Shown: one piece after another, positions 46,796-59,572 of the stretch
Numbering within the stretch: the first letter of the stretch is position 1
Layout of the letters: each line of letters opens with the position of its first letter
DNA from: Isoetes taiwanensis
Lineage: Eukaryota; Streptophyta; Lycopodiopsida; Isoetales; Isoetaceae
Assembly (NCBI GenBank): GCA_021234155.1
Contig: JAJEKV010000008.1
Coordinates: forward strand, 2,861,483-2,925,482
Length of the DNA stretch: 64,000 bases
Reading direction: 5' to 3'
Position numbers and translations under genes: made by a program
Notes under the pieces: model-generated
The model's input: the letters and a program-made list of their open reading frames with translations, nothing else
Told to the model about the DNA's origin: nothing
The model's database searches: none

Positions 46796-49250
46796 CATCC
46801 CTTGCAAGCAGGCTACTAAAAACTCCTAAACTGCTCTTTCATGCAAACAGCCTGCCAAAACATAGCTTAAAAACATCTAAAAACTTGAAGCACCTGCCGG
46901 ATTAGTGAGTGTAAACCCTCGGACTATTGCGTTAAGGGAGATAACACCCTGGCCCTTGGACGTTCACCCTAAAAAAAATTGTTGTTATCTACACTATATT
47001 AGGGTACAAGAAATTTTTTGGTCTAATTACTTAAGTTCCTACCCCATCTAGGCCAACCCTACCCATTTATCACATTGAACATACATCTCATTCCCCAGCG
47101 AGTATCGGCTTATTTTTTGGCTAAAAGCTTCCTGTTCTTTTTAACTTGGCTATTTCTAGCAAGAAAGCTTTCTATTGATTTTAAACTGTACTGTGAGATT
47201 TCAATTCCACGCGATAGCTTACAAGGCTTTCGGGGAATTTCCTGAATCAACTAAACGAGAACACCAGTTATTTACCACGTTTAAAATCATTGAACAAGCT
47301 CCAAAAGGCCTTGCCCTACCATTGGGATTAGGTTGAAATAGGGTGGAACCCATGTTGCCGCATCGACAAAGTTGGGACTCTTTTCTCTGGACAATGGTTT
47401 TGAAACATAAAGTGGAAGATCAAATCCGCAAGAAACTCGTTTGTTGAAAAGAACAAAGTGATGTGCACAAAAGGACAAACTAGACACAATTTGGGTTTTC
47501 AAAAGTAGGCTACAACTTCTAAAAGTAAACATGGTTCCCTTGTCATTTCAAGGAAGCTAATGGAAAAGGTATTTTTACGTCTCGGATTGCCACATGGCAA
47601 CGTAGGATGCCCCATTCGGCCTAGTTGAGATGCATCCTAATGTGGCATTGACTCAGAGATTTATTGAGCAACTTGTTTTGTATCATATCTCCATTATAGT
47701 TTGAAACGTTCTTCCAATATCATGTGGCATTTAAGTAATGGCCCCATTCCCATTCCAAAGTGTTTGTTACCGAGAACTTTGTTTCCAATACAATTCTTGA
47801 TGCTTTTATTGCAAGAAATTAACATGATTCTAATGCATTGAAGGAACACACCTAGTTATATGATGTGACCTCTTTGATGTGCTAACCCTCCCAGGCTCCC
47901 AAGGTATCTCATTTCTACACTTGCCATATTGAAAAATATACAAACAACTACATAACTGGTTTGCAGTTCATCAAGGTTTATTCATTCAACCAGCTGCTCA
48001 CAATAGAGAATCTTGTTTGTTTGTAGCATTGAAAAGAACTGCTGTTTTAGCTCCCTAATTGCTTTATTTGGATATAAACATCTAAACTCATTTTGTACAA
48101 ATTTCGAGTAATATATTATCCCTCCAGTTTTCCTATTTGCAGAGAAAATATTGACCCCGTCAAATGGCTTGAATGAATGTTTTTACTTGACAGTATTTAT
48201 ATTCATTTTATAGACGAATACACAACTTGCTATCCGAGGTTTTAGATAGTATCCTTTGCAATATAAAATTTTATTTTTTGATTTCATGTTTTTATAGGGA
48301 GTGGGTGGGAAGCTTCCATAAGATGTGCGGATTGCATTGAGAAATTGAATTGAATTGGCTTTTATCATCCACATAAACTAAATAGCCTATGGGGCCCAAA
48401 TAAACAAACAAAGAGCAACCTACATATTATTGCACAAAATAAAAAAAAAAAAGGAAAAGGAAAAAATAAAGGTACCGAAGGAATAATGAATTTCGTTGAT
48501 GAATTGTACTTTTGTACATGTCGATGTAGTGATCAGGAGCACAATTGAGCCTGTATGTCTAGTACTTCTGGAATATACGATGTCAATGCCCTACTGAAGG
48601 CATGTTCATCATCACATGTACTGGTTGGTTAGGTGTAGCCAAGCTGGCATATGATGAACGGATAGGTGAAAATGCTGAGCAAAAGAGTGTGTCACTCATC
48701 TTCTATGGCTCCCAGTTGGAAGCATTGGAAAATCCTATTTTCTAAGCTCTTCGGGACCTGTCTGCATTGTCACCGATTAGAATTATTGCTTACGTGCGAT
48801 GGATGTAATCGCTCCATGCTTTTCCATGGATCAATGTGTTAAATACCGATGTGAACCCCTACAGCATGAATTTGATTTGGTTTCTGTAGTGTGATGCCTT
48901 TACCAAGTCCAAAGCACTGTTATTTCAAAGCTCACTAAGAAAACATGTGTCTATTGTTTCAGGCGATTGTAATCCCCATTGTTATGCATCCATGTTCCTG
49001 CACATTCCATCTGGATAACTAGATGGATAAACTTCTCCTTCGGTATACTTTAGGGAAGGAAGAAAGGAAAAGGAAGTTTGCAGATCCACGAGAACCCAAT
49101 GGGTTATGGGACCTATCTGAAGATAGGGCAAAAGCCGGTGACTTCGGACCAAGCCAGTGACCAAACCAAAATGCGAAGCCAAAATCCAAAGCGTGGGGAC
49201 TAGCGATTACACGAGAACTTCGGGGACTATGCCGAAGTAGCAATCACAAT
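46796..49250. other. intergenic, no gene recognised
   Basis: AT-rich with only short frames (81 codons at most). An A-run sits near 48440. Nothing resembles a protein family or RNA gene. Confidence 0.5.
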
Positions 49251-50760
49251 GCTAGAATAAAACAAAAAGGGCATAAAAGGCGAAGCGAGGGCGGCTTAAC
49301 AAATTAAAAATAGTGGGGTTCTTTCCCATTTTACAATGAAGGTAATAAGGATGGGGGCTATCGCTGCCCTTGCGGATGGGATGGCCGATCGGGATAATTG
49401 CACCGCCCCCTCTAAACCTGCGCGCCGCCAGCGCGAAACTTCCACGAGCAGGCACAATTCCTCATACGCATGCAGTATGCTTGGAGTAAGATCCTCATGC
49501 GGGAGAATGTGAGGATTCGCCGGATGATTCGTCAGCTGCCGGGGATGAGAAGTGGCATCCCAAAAGTGGACTAAGAGGTGCCGGCGATCAAGCCCGTGCT
49601 TCTCCAACCGAGGCGGAGTGATGCCATCGGCTTGTATATACATCACCCTAGTGAAAAAGCGCCTTGCCGCCAGCCGTCTGCAGGAACAACCATGGATTCT
49701 CGGGAATGCCTACTAGGCGTAAGGCCGGGTATGCAGCCCACTGGCGTAGGACTGGCTCGAGTGTAGCCGAAGGCCCGGTGACCGAATGCAGCTCGAGAGA
49801 GGTCTCGCCCAACCCATGCGGCTCAGGTGGGAGTGTGTATCCACCCTAGCGCTGCTTCGGTCTGCGGTAGGTGGGGCACCGGTAAGAGCACTGTCGCAGT
49901 CTTTCGATGATGGGCACACATTAACAGAACCAGCCGAAATGAATGCTTGGGAATTTGGGCTGAGTCGTGCCTAGGAAGCTAGGCAACAACTCTAGAAGTT
50001 ACACCAGCCTTCTAAAGTAGCAGTGGCTTGAATCTACAGTAAAGAAATACTGGATGAAAGCCCGAGCAGGTGTGGATCTTGGCCAACATTCACGGAAGCC
50101 GGTCGCCGAAAACGACATCCGATCATCCCGGGGCATAACATAGATGCATGAGCAGTAAAGAGGTGCATCCGAGGTGTGCAGAGAGAAGGATCTTGGGAGA
50201 CTAAAGAAGAATTTTTGAAGGTAGAGAGGTACAATTGTGGGATCGTAAAGGCTTGTCGGCGGACTTGGTCTGATATTAGGTTGTTTGATTTGTGGGTCTC
50301 CTAGCCGATCGCTTTATCCAGCCCGAGGTCATGATGAGGCTAGACTTAGCGAGAAAGCGAAGGGAGAACACCGGTAGGAAGGCTCGAAACCGAAACGCAA
50401 GGCAAGCAACTAGACACCCCAAAAGCAAAAGCAAAGCGAGGGAAGAAAGGGTGCATACAATCCAAGTCAATCCAAAACAAGGTGCAAGGTGCACTATCTT
50501 TGGGTTAGGCGTGAGAGAACAAGGAGGCGACCACAGCAAAGGATGCGCAAAGGCGACACAGCAAGAACACACACGGGCGTGGCACTGAAGTCGTAGGGCC
50601 CGTCACGGGGGTGGAGCCCGAGACCTTGCACGGGTAATCTGTCGGTGGATGCATTTGGAGGCTTTGTGCATTCTTGTCTGGGCAGAATCAACTTGATCAC
50701 GAGCTTGGTATTGGCGAAGGCTAGCAAAGGCGGAGCATTATGAACCGCCGATATGTAGAG
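49251..50760. other. GC-richer island with overlapping open frames
   Basis: Compared with its surroundings this 1.5-kb stretch is visibly richer in G and C, and carries several longer frames on both strands: 49646-49296 minus (116 codons), 50292-50588 plus (98 codons, very basic), and 50572-50276 minus. None resembles a known family. A coding relic of a transposon or of a captured gene is possible. Overlap of frames on both strands is expected by chance in GC-rich DNA, so none is called as a gene. Confidence 0.35.
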
Positions 50761-50864
50761 TTTGAATCGCGTGAGTTTCCTATGTTTACCATCTTCTATT
50801 ATTATGTCGTGTGACGTTCACAGAAGCGGGTTCTTAGAGACTTAGGAACTTTGTTTTGTTGTAG

Positions 50865-50886
50865 AGATAGATAGATAGATTAGATA
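50865..50886. repeat. short GATA microsatellite
   Basis: An imperfect run of about five GATA units (agatagatagatagatt then agatag). A simple repeat with no further context. Confidence 0.85.
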
Positions 50887-51097
50887 GTAGTTTTAGCGTC
50901 ACACACCACTAAGCGGCATCAAGCGGACATGTGACCACACACACCACACTACATTGCTTGGTTGGGCCACGCTACAACCCTGCCATTGCGTCTGTTGGGA
51001 TTTGACCCCCATGATTATCATGTGCGATTACGGGTGGTCTGCGAACTTCGAGACCACGTGCTGAACTAGTGCGTACCACTAGACTAGTGCTAAGGGA

Positions 51098-52745
51098 CTA
51101 TGGATTTAACTCAAATGCTGGTCGAGAAAGGTTTTCTGTACCCGTTCCAAGTTCTCCCAAGTAGAAAATGATATAATTAGCTTTTATACTTTCATTCCAT
51201 ACAGAAGTACATGCCCCATCAATACCTTGAACAACTGCAACCAATGTGAAAGTCATATTTCTCCTATAGCCGGTTAATTGCATGAAACCTTTCAACTTGT
51301 AGTCACTTGTTTGCCCTGGCACAAGTATCCCAATAAGTGGTAGTAGTGAGCACTCCATCTTTTTATACATTTCTTCACTACATCTCGAGCTTGGTAAATG
51401 AAGGAAGAGCTGCCTACATTACCTCGAAGATAACACCCGAGAAGCACCTTGGTTTTGGCGGATTGATGTGCATTCTTTCTGCGGTATTCTGCGGAAGGAA
51501 GTACCAGTGCATCTAGATCTTTGATGTATACTTGCTGGAGTGGAAACCAAAAGCCCATGTTATCATATCGGTGTGGTTATATGAGTGAGCAAAACCACCG
51601 CCATGCTATGTAAGCTAATCCTCAATGGGAGGATTGTGCACCGTGTTGATTTGCAAGACTCTTGTTGATAACTTTAGTGAACATGTTTCATAGAGCAGAG
51701 GAACTCCCAAGCGCATTAGTCTTTCTATAACTTCTTCCTAGAAAGCGTGTCAAAAGCTTTGGGAAAGTCTGCAGCGAAATATAAATCACAATAAACGTTT
51801 TATGCTTCCCTCTACCAAAGGCAATGTAAAATATAATTGTTATATGGTGGAGTGTTTGAGCCTACACCACAACATATAGTGCACACACCTTTGTGTCCTA
51901 CGCCCATGTCATGAATTGTCGTTCAGAAACTTTGGGCCCGATGGTTTTGCCAACAATGGTGGCCATTATTATGTAAGTAGTTGGCGGGGTAGTGAGAATT
52001 ATGCCTTATGTATCTTTATGGTCCATGTGAGGGAAGCCTTCTAGGCGAATAGGCCCGATAAGGATGGGGACAACACGGTCCAACCCACTTTATGATTTTA
52101 TCGCATGCCATCTAAATGCCCAATCTTGCCATATCTTGAGATGTTACAAGCCTTTAATGACATCTGCCTCTTTTACAATCAATATTGGTTAGGTTTTTGT
52201 TGGCACTTGACTACAAACCTCTTTAGAACCATAAAGTGTCCAAGTATTGCTTCCAACGTGCGAAGAGATGTTTTCTAGTAAGGTTTATATGTTTACGCAA
52301 TACTCTTCTCAAATACTTTTAGTAATGATCAAGAGGTAGAAGCATTTCTTCTTTGATGCTATAATGTATTAATGACTTTGCTCTTGAGAAGAGCTTTGTT
52401 TAATTACACCACACAACAAAATTAAGGATTAATTACTGCTTGGCTGGCGCTCGCTCCTTACCTTTGAGCATCATGTTCCAAGGAAGCGGCGAAGGCGTTC
52501 TTTGTGCATCTTCTCCCAAAACATCGTTTTACCCGGCATTCAAAAGCATGATGACTAGCTTGTCGGGTTTGTTGTTCAAATGTGGAAAGTACTTGAGAAT
52601 TTCCATTAGCTCTTCTATTGGCAATAGCATAAGACTCTGCTTGGTTTGTGATCTGGTGAGGGCATATGTGGGTTGGCTTGTGATTGGATCTACATAGGAG
52701 GTTGATGGTCGAGATCCATCTCACTATCTTTGTGTCTATTCCCAC
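51098..52745 (-). pseudogene. LINE reverse-transcriptase relic, minus strand
   Basis: At 51790-51735 the minus strand reads FAADFPKAFDTLSR, the (FVDFRKAFDTVPR) block of non-LTR reverse transcriptases, and just after it, in another frame, ERLMRLGVPLLYE matches the following helix (L..LGVP). Minus-strand frames 51558-51292 and 51370-51098 lie downstream, where the rest of ORF2 would be, but are not diagnostic. Frame changes and stops are frequent. It may be related to the LINE at 37.4-39.7 kb, but the parts preserved do not overlap. Confidence 0.5.
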
Positions 52746-54200
52746 TTGTAGATGTCATTGATGAGGTGAAAATCTTGCTCGACCACAAGCACATAATCTA
52801 TGATCTTTGGTCGGTTCACGATTCGTGTCGGCAAATGTAAGAAAGAGGAGGATGACCATTGTCGCGGGAATAATTTACAGCAGAGTGCATTTCAAAGATG
52901 TTTATAACTTTGGAATTTGGGAAAATGACATCGTGATTGGAAACTTTGCATCAATAGCCAATCTAATGTAATCCACAACTTCCTAGTTCTAAGGTAAAGG
53001 TAGTTATTACATAAAATGCTTTATGAAGTACGTGATTGATGCGGCATGTTTTGGATATTGAGATATGATAAATTGTGAATTTGTGGGACACCCATAAAGG
53101 CTTCTGAGGTATCGGTGATTGGAAACATCCACGGAAAGAGCTGATTACGAATCGAGGGAATAGTCCAAACATTGTTTGAGAAGCAAATCGTATGAAAAAA
53201 AATAAAAAGCGAGGAAATTGAATTGGATACGAGAATTAGGCATCGAGCTCACCAGCGCCATTTGTGTTGAGGGTTATATTTTTTGTCCCTTTATTGTCTT
53301 TATTAAGTTGGACTTGTATGTGTTACTCTTGTAGCAGATGCGGGCACTAATGAGCCGATATACATACTTATGCGTATATATACGTGCATAACATGTATCG
53401 ACATGAGTTCAAAAGGTTTTGTCTCTTTGGAAAAAGGATTGTTCGCGAGCATGGCTGAGGGAGAAATTTTGGGCAGTTTTGGAGCCGAACTTTTGAAGCA
53501 TCATATCGACAATCCGACATCCTTTTTAGTTTGATTCTTGGGCTGAAGGCAATCTTTTTGAAATCAGTCTCCGGTGGGATTTTGTTGTTGATCGAATTAA
53601 GGAAAATGTTATGGCTGGCATGATTAGTGCGGTTTTTTGAATGTGAATATGATAAATTATGAATTTGTTGGAGACTCATAAGGCTACGAGAAGGTAATAG
53701 TAATTCTTTGATAATATGGGGACTTGACGAAGCGTGAAATGGGTGAGATTCAGTTACTAGGGTGAGAAGAGAGTATCTGAATATAGAAGCTTATGGGGCT
53801 TTTACAATGTGGTTGTGGCAAAGGAGTCTCGTTGGCAATAGAAACACTTATTACTTATAACTAGTGGTGACGTTGTTCGTTCCTATAGGAAATGATTCAG
53901 GTAGCTTGCATATTGGAGAATGCTTAGATATCTATTTTGGAACAACAAAGTGCATGATGTTGGTTACATCAATGTGGTGATATGACTTGATATTTCTCAT
54001 CTTTGAATTGTTATTAGGTCTTCATCGATAGTACCAGCTTCAATATAGTAGGTTGTATAGGCAACCTTGGCAAGAGGTAGAAAATATAGGAACAATGTAA
54101 GTAAAATATCTAATGAACTTCACATGTCTTAGGTCTTTTACATTGTTCCTTGTTGTTTTGTATTTTCTTATCTCTTGGATCCCTCAGTCGAGGCTTCTAG
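52746..54200. other. intergenic with one internal direct repeat
   Basis: Two diverged copies of a ~95-bp block occur at about 53010-53105 and 53605-53690. They share atgatt-gtgcgg, ttttg-at-t-ga-atatgataaatt-tgaatttg and ccataa-ggct. Flanking minus-strand frames (53172-52963 and 53679-53368) give parallel peptides (HNLSY/HISIS type), so the block may derive from one coding element present twice. No family was recognised. Confidence 0.45.
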
Positions 54201-54800
54201 ATTTGGTGGCCTAGATTGCTGGGCATGCCTCCGTGATTTATCACGTGTTTTCTTTGTGGTATTCTTGTGCTCTGTGACAGGCATGGTTCTCCCCGGCAGG
54301 GGATGCTACGTCCACCTCACAGTGACTCCATGGTAAGAAGGTCCCTCAGTAGCGAGGCGTGGTGGGAAAGGTATGTGCATACAGGGTTCACCCCAGCAAC
54401 TCACGTCAGCGGGGCTTGAGTGTGGCTGGTGGGCATTTCTGCGCTAGCGGGGCACGCATGTGGGTTGGCTGACCTTCCCATTTGTCTCGGGGCTATTTTG
54501 TGATGTTTTGGTATTTGACTATGTTTCTCGCTCTTGATGCTCATGTTTGTTATCGCGGATTAAGTTGCCATTGTCTCAACACTTTGTACTCCGTAGGATT
54601 TTTCGTGCAGCATTTGCGGCTTATCCAGATTTCGCGAGTATTTCCTTTACATGCGATGTGGCGAGGGAGCCGCGAATCCTGAAGAGGACTAACCACGAGT
54701 GAAGTCACATGTGCGATGAATGAGCAAAGCGGTGTCAGTGGATGGCGGCGTGCGGTACGTGGATCGTGGTTAAAGGGAGCGAGGACTAACCCGGTGAATG
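54201..54800. other. second GC-richer patch, no gene recognised
   Basis: About 54210-54480 is GC-rich, with a plus-strand frame broken by stops, followed by a 66-codon frame at 54482-54682. No motif was recognised. Confidence 0.4.
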
Positions 54801-55121
54801 TTGTCGCGATGAATTAGCAAGCGTGGAGCAATAAAAGCGGGAACATGGTTCGCGATAGAAGATTGGCCCGAGGTGGTATGCTTTGTTATATTGTATAGTG
54901 GATTCATATTGTGCGATGGATTTAAAACATCCATTTGAATTTGAAGAATGAAAGTTCAATTGCAAAGGAAGATTCAATTCTTCACCATTTTCCAGCTATT
55001 TGTCCGCAACCAGAAAGGGTCTTTACAAGTTTGACAAAGATCGAGAGAGTTGCCAAGAGGGGTCAACTTAGCGAGCTTCGATCATAATAAGTGTGTACAA
55101 TATAAAAGCCATACGGTACAT
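54801..55121. other. intergenic, nothing recognised
   Basis: AT-rich sequence with one chance minus-strand frame (54977-54786). No motif. Confidence 0.5.
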
Positions 55122-55237
55122 GGAACCTTTAATGTATTTGTACAAGTAACACATTCCTTGTTACATGTCCCCTTCTCATGGAACCTCTAATGTATTTGTC
55201 TGAAGCAACACATTCTTGTCACATGTCTCTTTCAATT
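55122..55237. repeat. 58-bp tandem duplication
   Basis: Two adjacent 58-bp copies (55122-55179 and 55180-55237) begin ggaacct-taatgtatttgt and share caacacattc-ttgt-acatgt. They differ at roughly ten positions, mostly C/T, so the duplication is moderately old. Confidence 0.9.
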
Positions 55238-56520
55238 GCTCCCGAGGAGGCAAAATGTGGAGGCACCCACCTAAATATTTGGGAGTAGATTCCTTCTACT
55301 ACGCTTTTCGGACACTTCCATCAGGCTACAAATGATGGCGTTTTGGGAGGCACTGTGTCGCGGCAACGATTCGTGGGTGGGTGGTGCGGGGTATTTTCTT
55401 CAAAGTCTTATTGGGCTTCGTCGTTTTTATATGAGTCAAAGTTTGGGGCTGATGGTGTCCCTCAATCCCTAACGCCACAGCGGCGAGGTCGCAGCCTTAT
55501 TAGCATGGGCATTGGGGGTGAGAATCCGCGGTCCCATATCAAATGATGTTGCAAAGAGAGCGGTTTCTTACTTACTCTTGAGCGACCCGCGGAAAAATTA
55601 GTGGCTATTAATAGCAAATAAGCGTCTTTTAAGAATCTCAGCTGAGTTTCGCGGTACGATAATGAGGATGATGAAAATAAGAGATGCTTGACTTTTGATG
55701 AAGATCTCAAAGATGCAAGTGACACTTAGAAGTTGAGGATTATGGGCACTTTAAGCATGAAAGACATGAAGCGGTACTTGATACCATGCGGAGTTCAGTG
55801 AAGACCTTGAAGATGCTACATAATTATCATAATAATGTTGTAGTAGAATATAAAATAATGACTTTTATGCCTTAGACCATTAGGGAGATGACATGGAAAG
55901 ATTTGAAAAAGACACTTTGTGGAAGGTATATAAATCCCCATGCTTTGTTGTAAACTAGACGTTTTGGAAATAAAAGTGCCTTTTGGTCATCTCATTTGCA
56001 ACGTATGAATGTCTCTTACTTTTTGCCAGCAGCTAAAATTTAGGTAAAAGCGTTCGTAACTAATAATAATATAGACAAAACATTATTCAAGGAAGCGTCA
56101 TTTTAGGGCGTGGCCGCTAGTTGATACGTCTACGAGACAAGCGATTAGGACTATAATCACTCACGGTAGGTACTCTAAAACCTATAATACTTGATTTTGA
56201 CCTACTTAGAGGTCTCCATAGCTTCAAATATCTATTTTACGATTATTGAGAATAGCTGACTTTGGAAACCTTGAAATAGGGAATCGGCGTGTCCTTATTC
56301 TTTGCTGGCTAGAACATGATTTGGTATGTGGTTGTTGCATTCAAGTCTATTTGATTATCTCTAAGACTTAAACTTTGCTTTGTGTGAGATTAAATATTCC
56401 TTTGGGTGAGAGCGGTATTTTGGTCTGGATTCTTGGGGCGAGTTTGCTTATTCTAGGATGGGTCCTATGACAACATCTATGTCGGTCGAAAAGTGAAGTG
56501 GTGTTCTCATTGAGCTTTGT
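55238..56520. other. decayed sequence, no gene recognised
   Basis: Several plus-strand stretches (for example about 55640-55960, with runs rich in Asp, Glu and Lys codons and a late WKDLKKTLCGRY) look like a former coding region broken by stops, perhaps of an LTR element gag. The evidence is too weak to assign. Confidence 0.3.
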
Positions 56521-59500
56521 AAAACATTGAGTACAAATGGATCCTTACGAGGGATAGATAAATTTGATATGAACTTTAAATGCTCCAAAACTGAGCCCGA
56601 TCATCGAGAGCATGATGAAACTCAAAAATCACGACATAAAATAGTTTATCCGCCCGCGAAAGGTGGAATCGCGAAAGGTAAAAGGCGACCGGTGGCCCTT
56701 CGTCGCCGGGGAAAAGAAAGAATCCACGCCTTCTTGTGTGTTTTGAGGGAAGCCAAACAAATGGTTAAACGACCACGCTTATATAGCAACACAAGCCTTA
56801 AACAATCTGGGGAATGAAGGCTGAAAATAACCCATCAATGAGTTCGTCTTCCGCAAACAAAGAGACTTCGGAGGCTCGAGACCGCAGCCAGAAATCTTAT
56901 TGAATAATCAGCGGGAGGCAGATCCAGCGGAATGACCATGTGAACAAACCGATTAAAGTCTTTTACTCGAACTTGACGCCAGCGTAATAAATATGATCCT
57001 CGAACAGCGGCGCCTGGCGAAGAATCATGGGCAGTATTTCAGAGCTACAAAAACTGCATCAGATCCATTTGATCGGAGCCAATACCAGAAAAAGAATCCT
57101 CACGATAAATAATTCGTTTCTCATGCATAGAAACGGAAACTCCTGGAAGATTCGAGGATCTGAAAGCGACCAAAATAAACAAAGTGAGATAAGTTCTGAA
57201 CCAAAAGAAAAAAGGATATCACGAATCTGATCAGATCGTCGGCAAAGGAGAAGATAAAATTGGTAAACACTCTCGCCCGATAAATGGAATAAAGGAAGTC
57301 TGAAAGCGTCCATCAAAGAGATGTGGATAATAATAGAACCGTGGCGTCAGGATGAATCCTGCTTTATCTATGTCGGTAGATAGAAAGAAGGACTCATCGC
57401 ATCTGAACAAAAACGGGGAATAAATGTTGATGAAAGGGGAGAAAAGCGCAAGGGTCAGGAATAACGCAAAGAAAAACCATCGACTGATGCTTGAAACGGC
57501 AAAGTGTGAAAAATCTGAAGGATAGTCGAATAAAGGAAGGATAAAGCGAACAAAGTCCGCCGTCGATTTCCGGCATAAAATCGATCGGTTTCTCGGATCG
57601 TCGAATCCGATCAAATTCAGATCCGGGGATCGACAAATCGGATCCTTTCCGGGTCGAAATCTGGGCAGGATCAGATCTTTCATCGCTCCGGCATCGATGA
57701 AACGAAACTTGTCAAAAGCGAAGTCATAAAGCATCAGATTTCAATCTTAAAGATGGAAGAAAGACATGAAATAGAAGATGGAATAAACTGATGCGAAATG
57801 AAAGACTTATGGAACAACAATATGAACCATAAACATAGCCTTTATCCAGCGAGGTAATGATGGCAATGACTAATACACCAATAAATACTATACCAACAAA
57901 ATTCATAAATCGAACTATCTAACAACAATAAACAAAGAACAAGAAGACAAAATCGAAGAAAGGAGCTGATCGCGAAAGGGTAATAGTATCATCGGGGTTG
58001 AACCGGCTCTCCCTGAAGCAAAGGAAATTAATGAAGGGAACGAAATGCGCCCTTCCGCAGATAAGAACCGTAAGAAACATAAAGTAAAAGAAGCGCAACA
58101 ACCATAATGAACAAGTCAAATCTTATAGAATAAATTGAAAAGGAATAAACAAAGGGAGAAAGCGAGTCCACAAAGGATCCGGTGGAACAAAATGAAACAG
58201 AGATGCACCGCGGATAAATTTAATGTGTCATAATAGAACAGAAGTCAGAAACAAATCACTTGAAAGGAGATAACAAAAGGGTCAATCTGGCTCTGGCTCT
58301 CATCGAGGTAAAAGAAGACAAAATGCAAATGACAAAAGTAAACCTAAAAAACAAACAAACCGTGACAAACTTGAACCGAAATAAAACCATCACGATGGAA
58401 AAATAAAATCCTGGCATCATTTTCGCTTTGGATCCGCTCATCGAGGATAAAACTTAACAAGTGGATATCGCCGTCCGGACATGAAACATAAGAAGGAGTA
58501 ACAAAATAAAAGGAACAACAAGCCCGTGAAATAGAGACTAAAAATGGTACAAAAGGCAAAGTGAAACAGCAGACAAATAGCAAAGGGATCAGTTATCCAT
58601 GTGAAGCAAAACATAAGTGAAGCCAGGGCAAGTGGTGAATGTGCAAAGAAACAAAAATGCAAAAATACGAGAACCTATGCTAAATGGATCTTTATGCTCA
58701 TGCATCACGAAGAAAAGAGTGCCTCAAATATGAGGCATAAAGCCATGTAGAAGTCTCAGCGAGAAAGGAACTATGTAGGGGCAATCAAACGGAGGGAAAA
58801 ATGAGTAAAGAGACAATGATTTTATAAAGACCATCAAGAATACGAACTGCTTGACAACAAAACAACATAGAAGGAAATAAATCGTTATCATCGAGGGACA
58901 AGAAGAAACAAACACCACAATGAAATCAAAGGAAGAAAAGATGCTCAAAGCGAAATAAAATGAAAAACTGGGACAACTCATGCCAATGAGACAAAGGTAA
59001 AATAAAGTACTTACGACAAATTCATAGAACATGGGACCACAAAGGAATGGATCATAACGCAATCTGGGTTTCAGCACATTGAGGAACAATAAAGAATTAA
59101 CCGATGCAAAATATTGAGCCGCGGATTGACACCATAATAGAAATATAATAATAGATTTATCTTGAGACAAAAGGCATAGAAAGAGCTGGACAAAGTGTCA
59201 TGGAATCATTGGAAATACAAAAGAGCAATGGAAGTGGCGAAAGCCAAAATAAAAATAGTACCATCGAGAAAATACTAAAACACGTCAGAATAAAGAAAGT
59301 AGACCATCTATCCACGAAAAATTAACAAACCAACTCATCGCAGTAATGATATATCTGAGTTAGCAATAGCCTTAAATCCATAAATTAGACACGATGAATA
59401 TTGAAACAAATACGTTAAAAAGAGCAAATAGGAAAAAGCAACAAGGAAACAGCTAAAAACAACATGAGCATAGCAAGAGAACAAATATCGAAGGAAGGCT

Positions 59501-59572
59501 GGCGAATATGAGTATATTTGACCCTCACAGAAGAGGAAAAGAGTGTGAAGGGATACAAGGAACCATCATATA
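56521..59572. other. purine-rich stretch, no gene recognised
   Basis: The plus strand is strongly rich in A and G over about 3 kb, so the minus strand shows many chance Phe/Leu/Ser-rich frames (such as 57734-57231 and 59170-58724) that I do not accept as genes. A plus-strand frame at 56527-56817 is basic (GKRRPVALRRRGKERIHAF) and could be a gag or nucleic-acid-binding relic. Retroelement RNA strands are often A-rich, which would fit an old LTR element on the plus strand. Confidence 0.4.

Noticed and set aside
57231-59170. Long minus-strand open frames (167 and 148 codons)
   Set aside because: They are Phe/Leu/Ser-rich mirror images of a purine-rich plus strand and have no recognisable motif.
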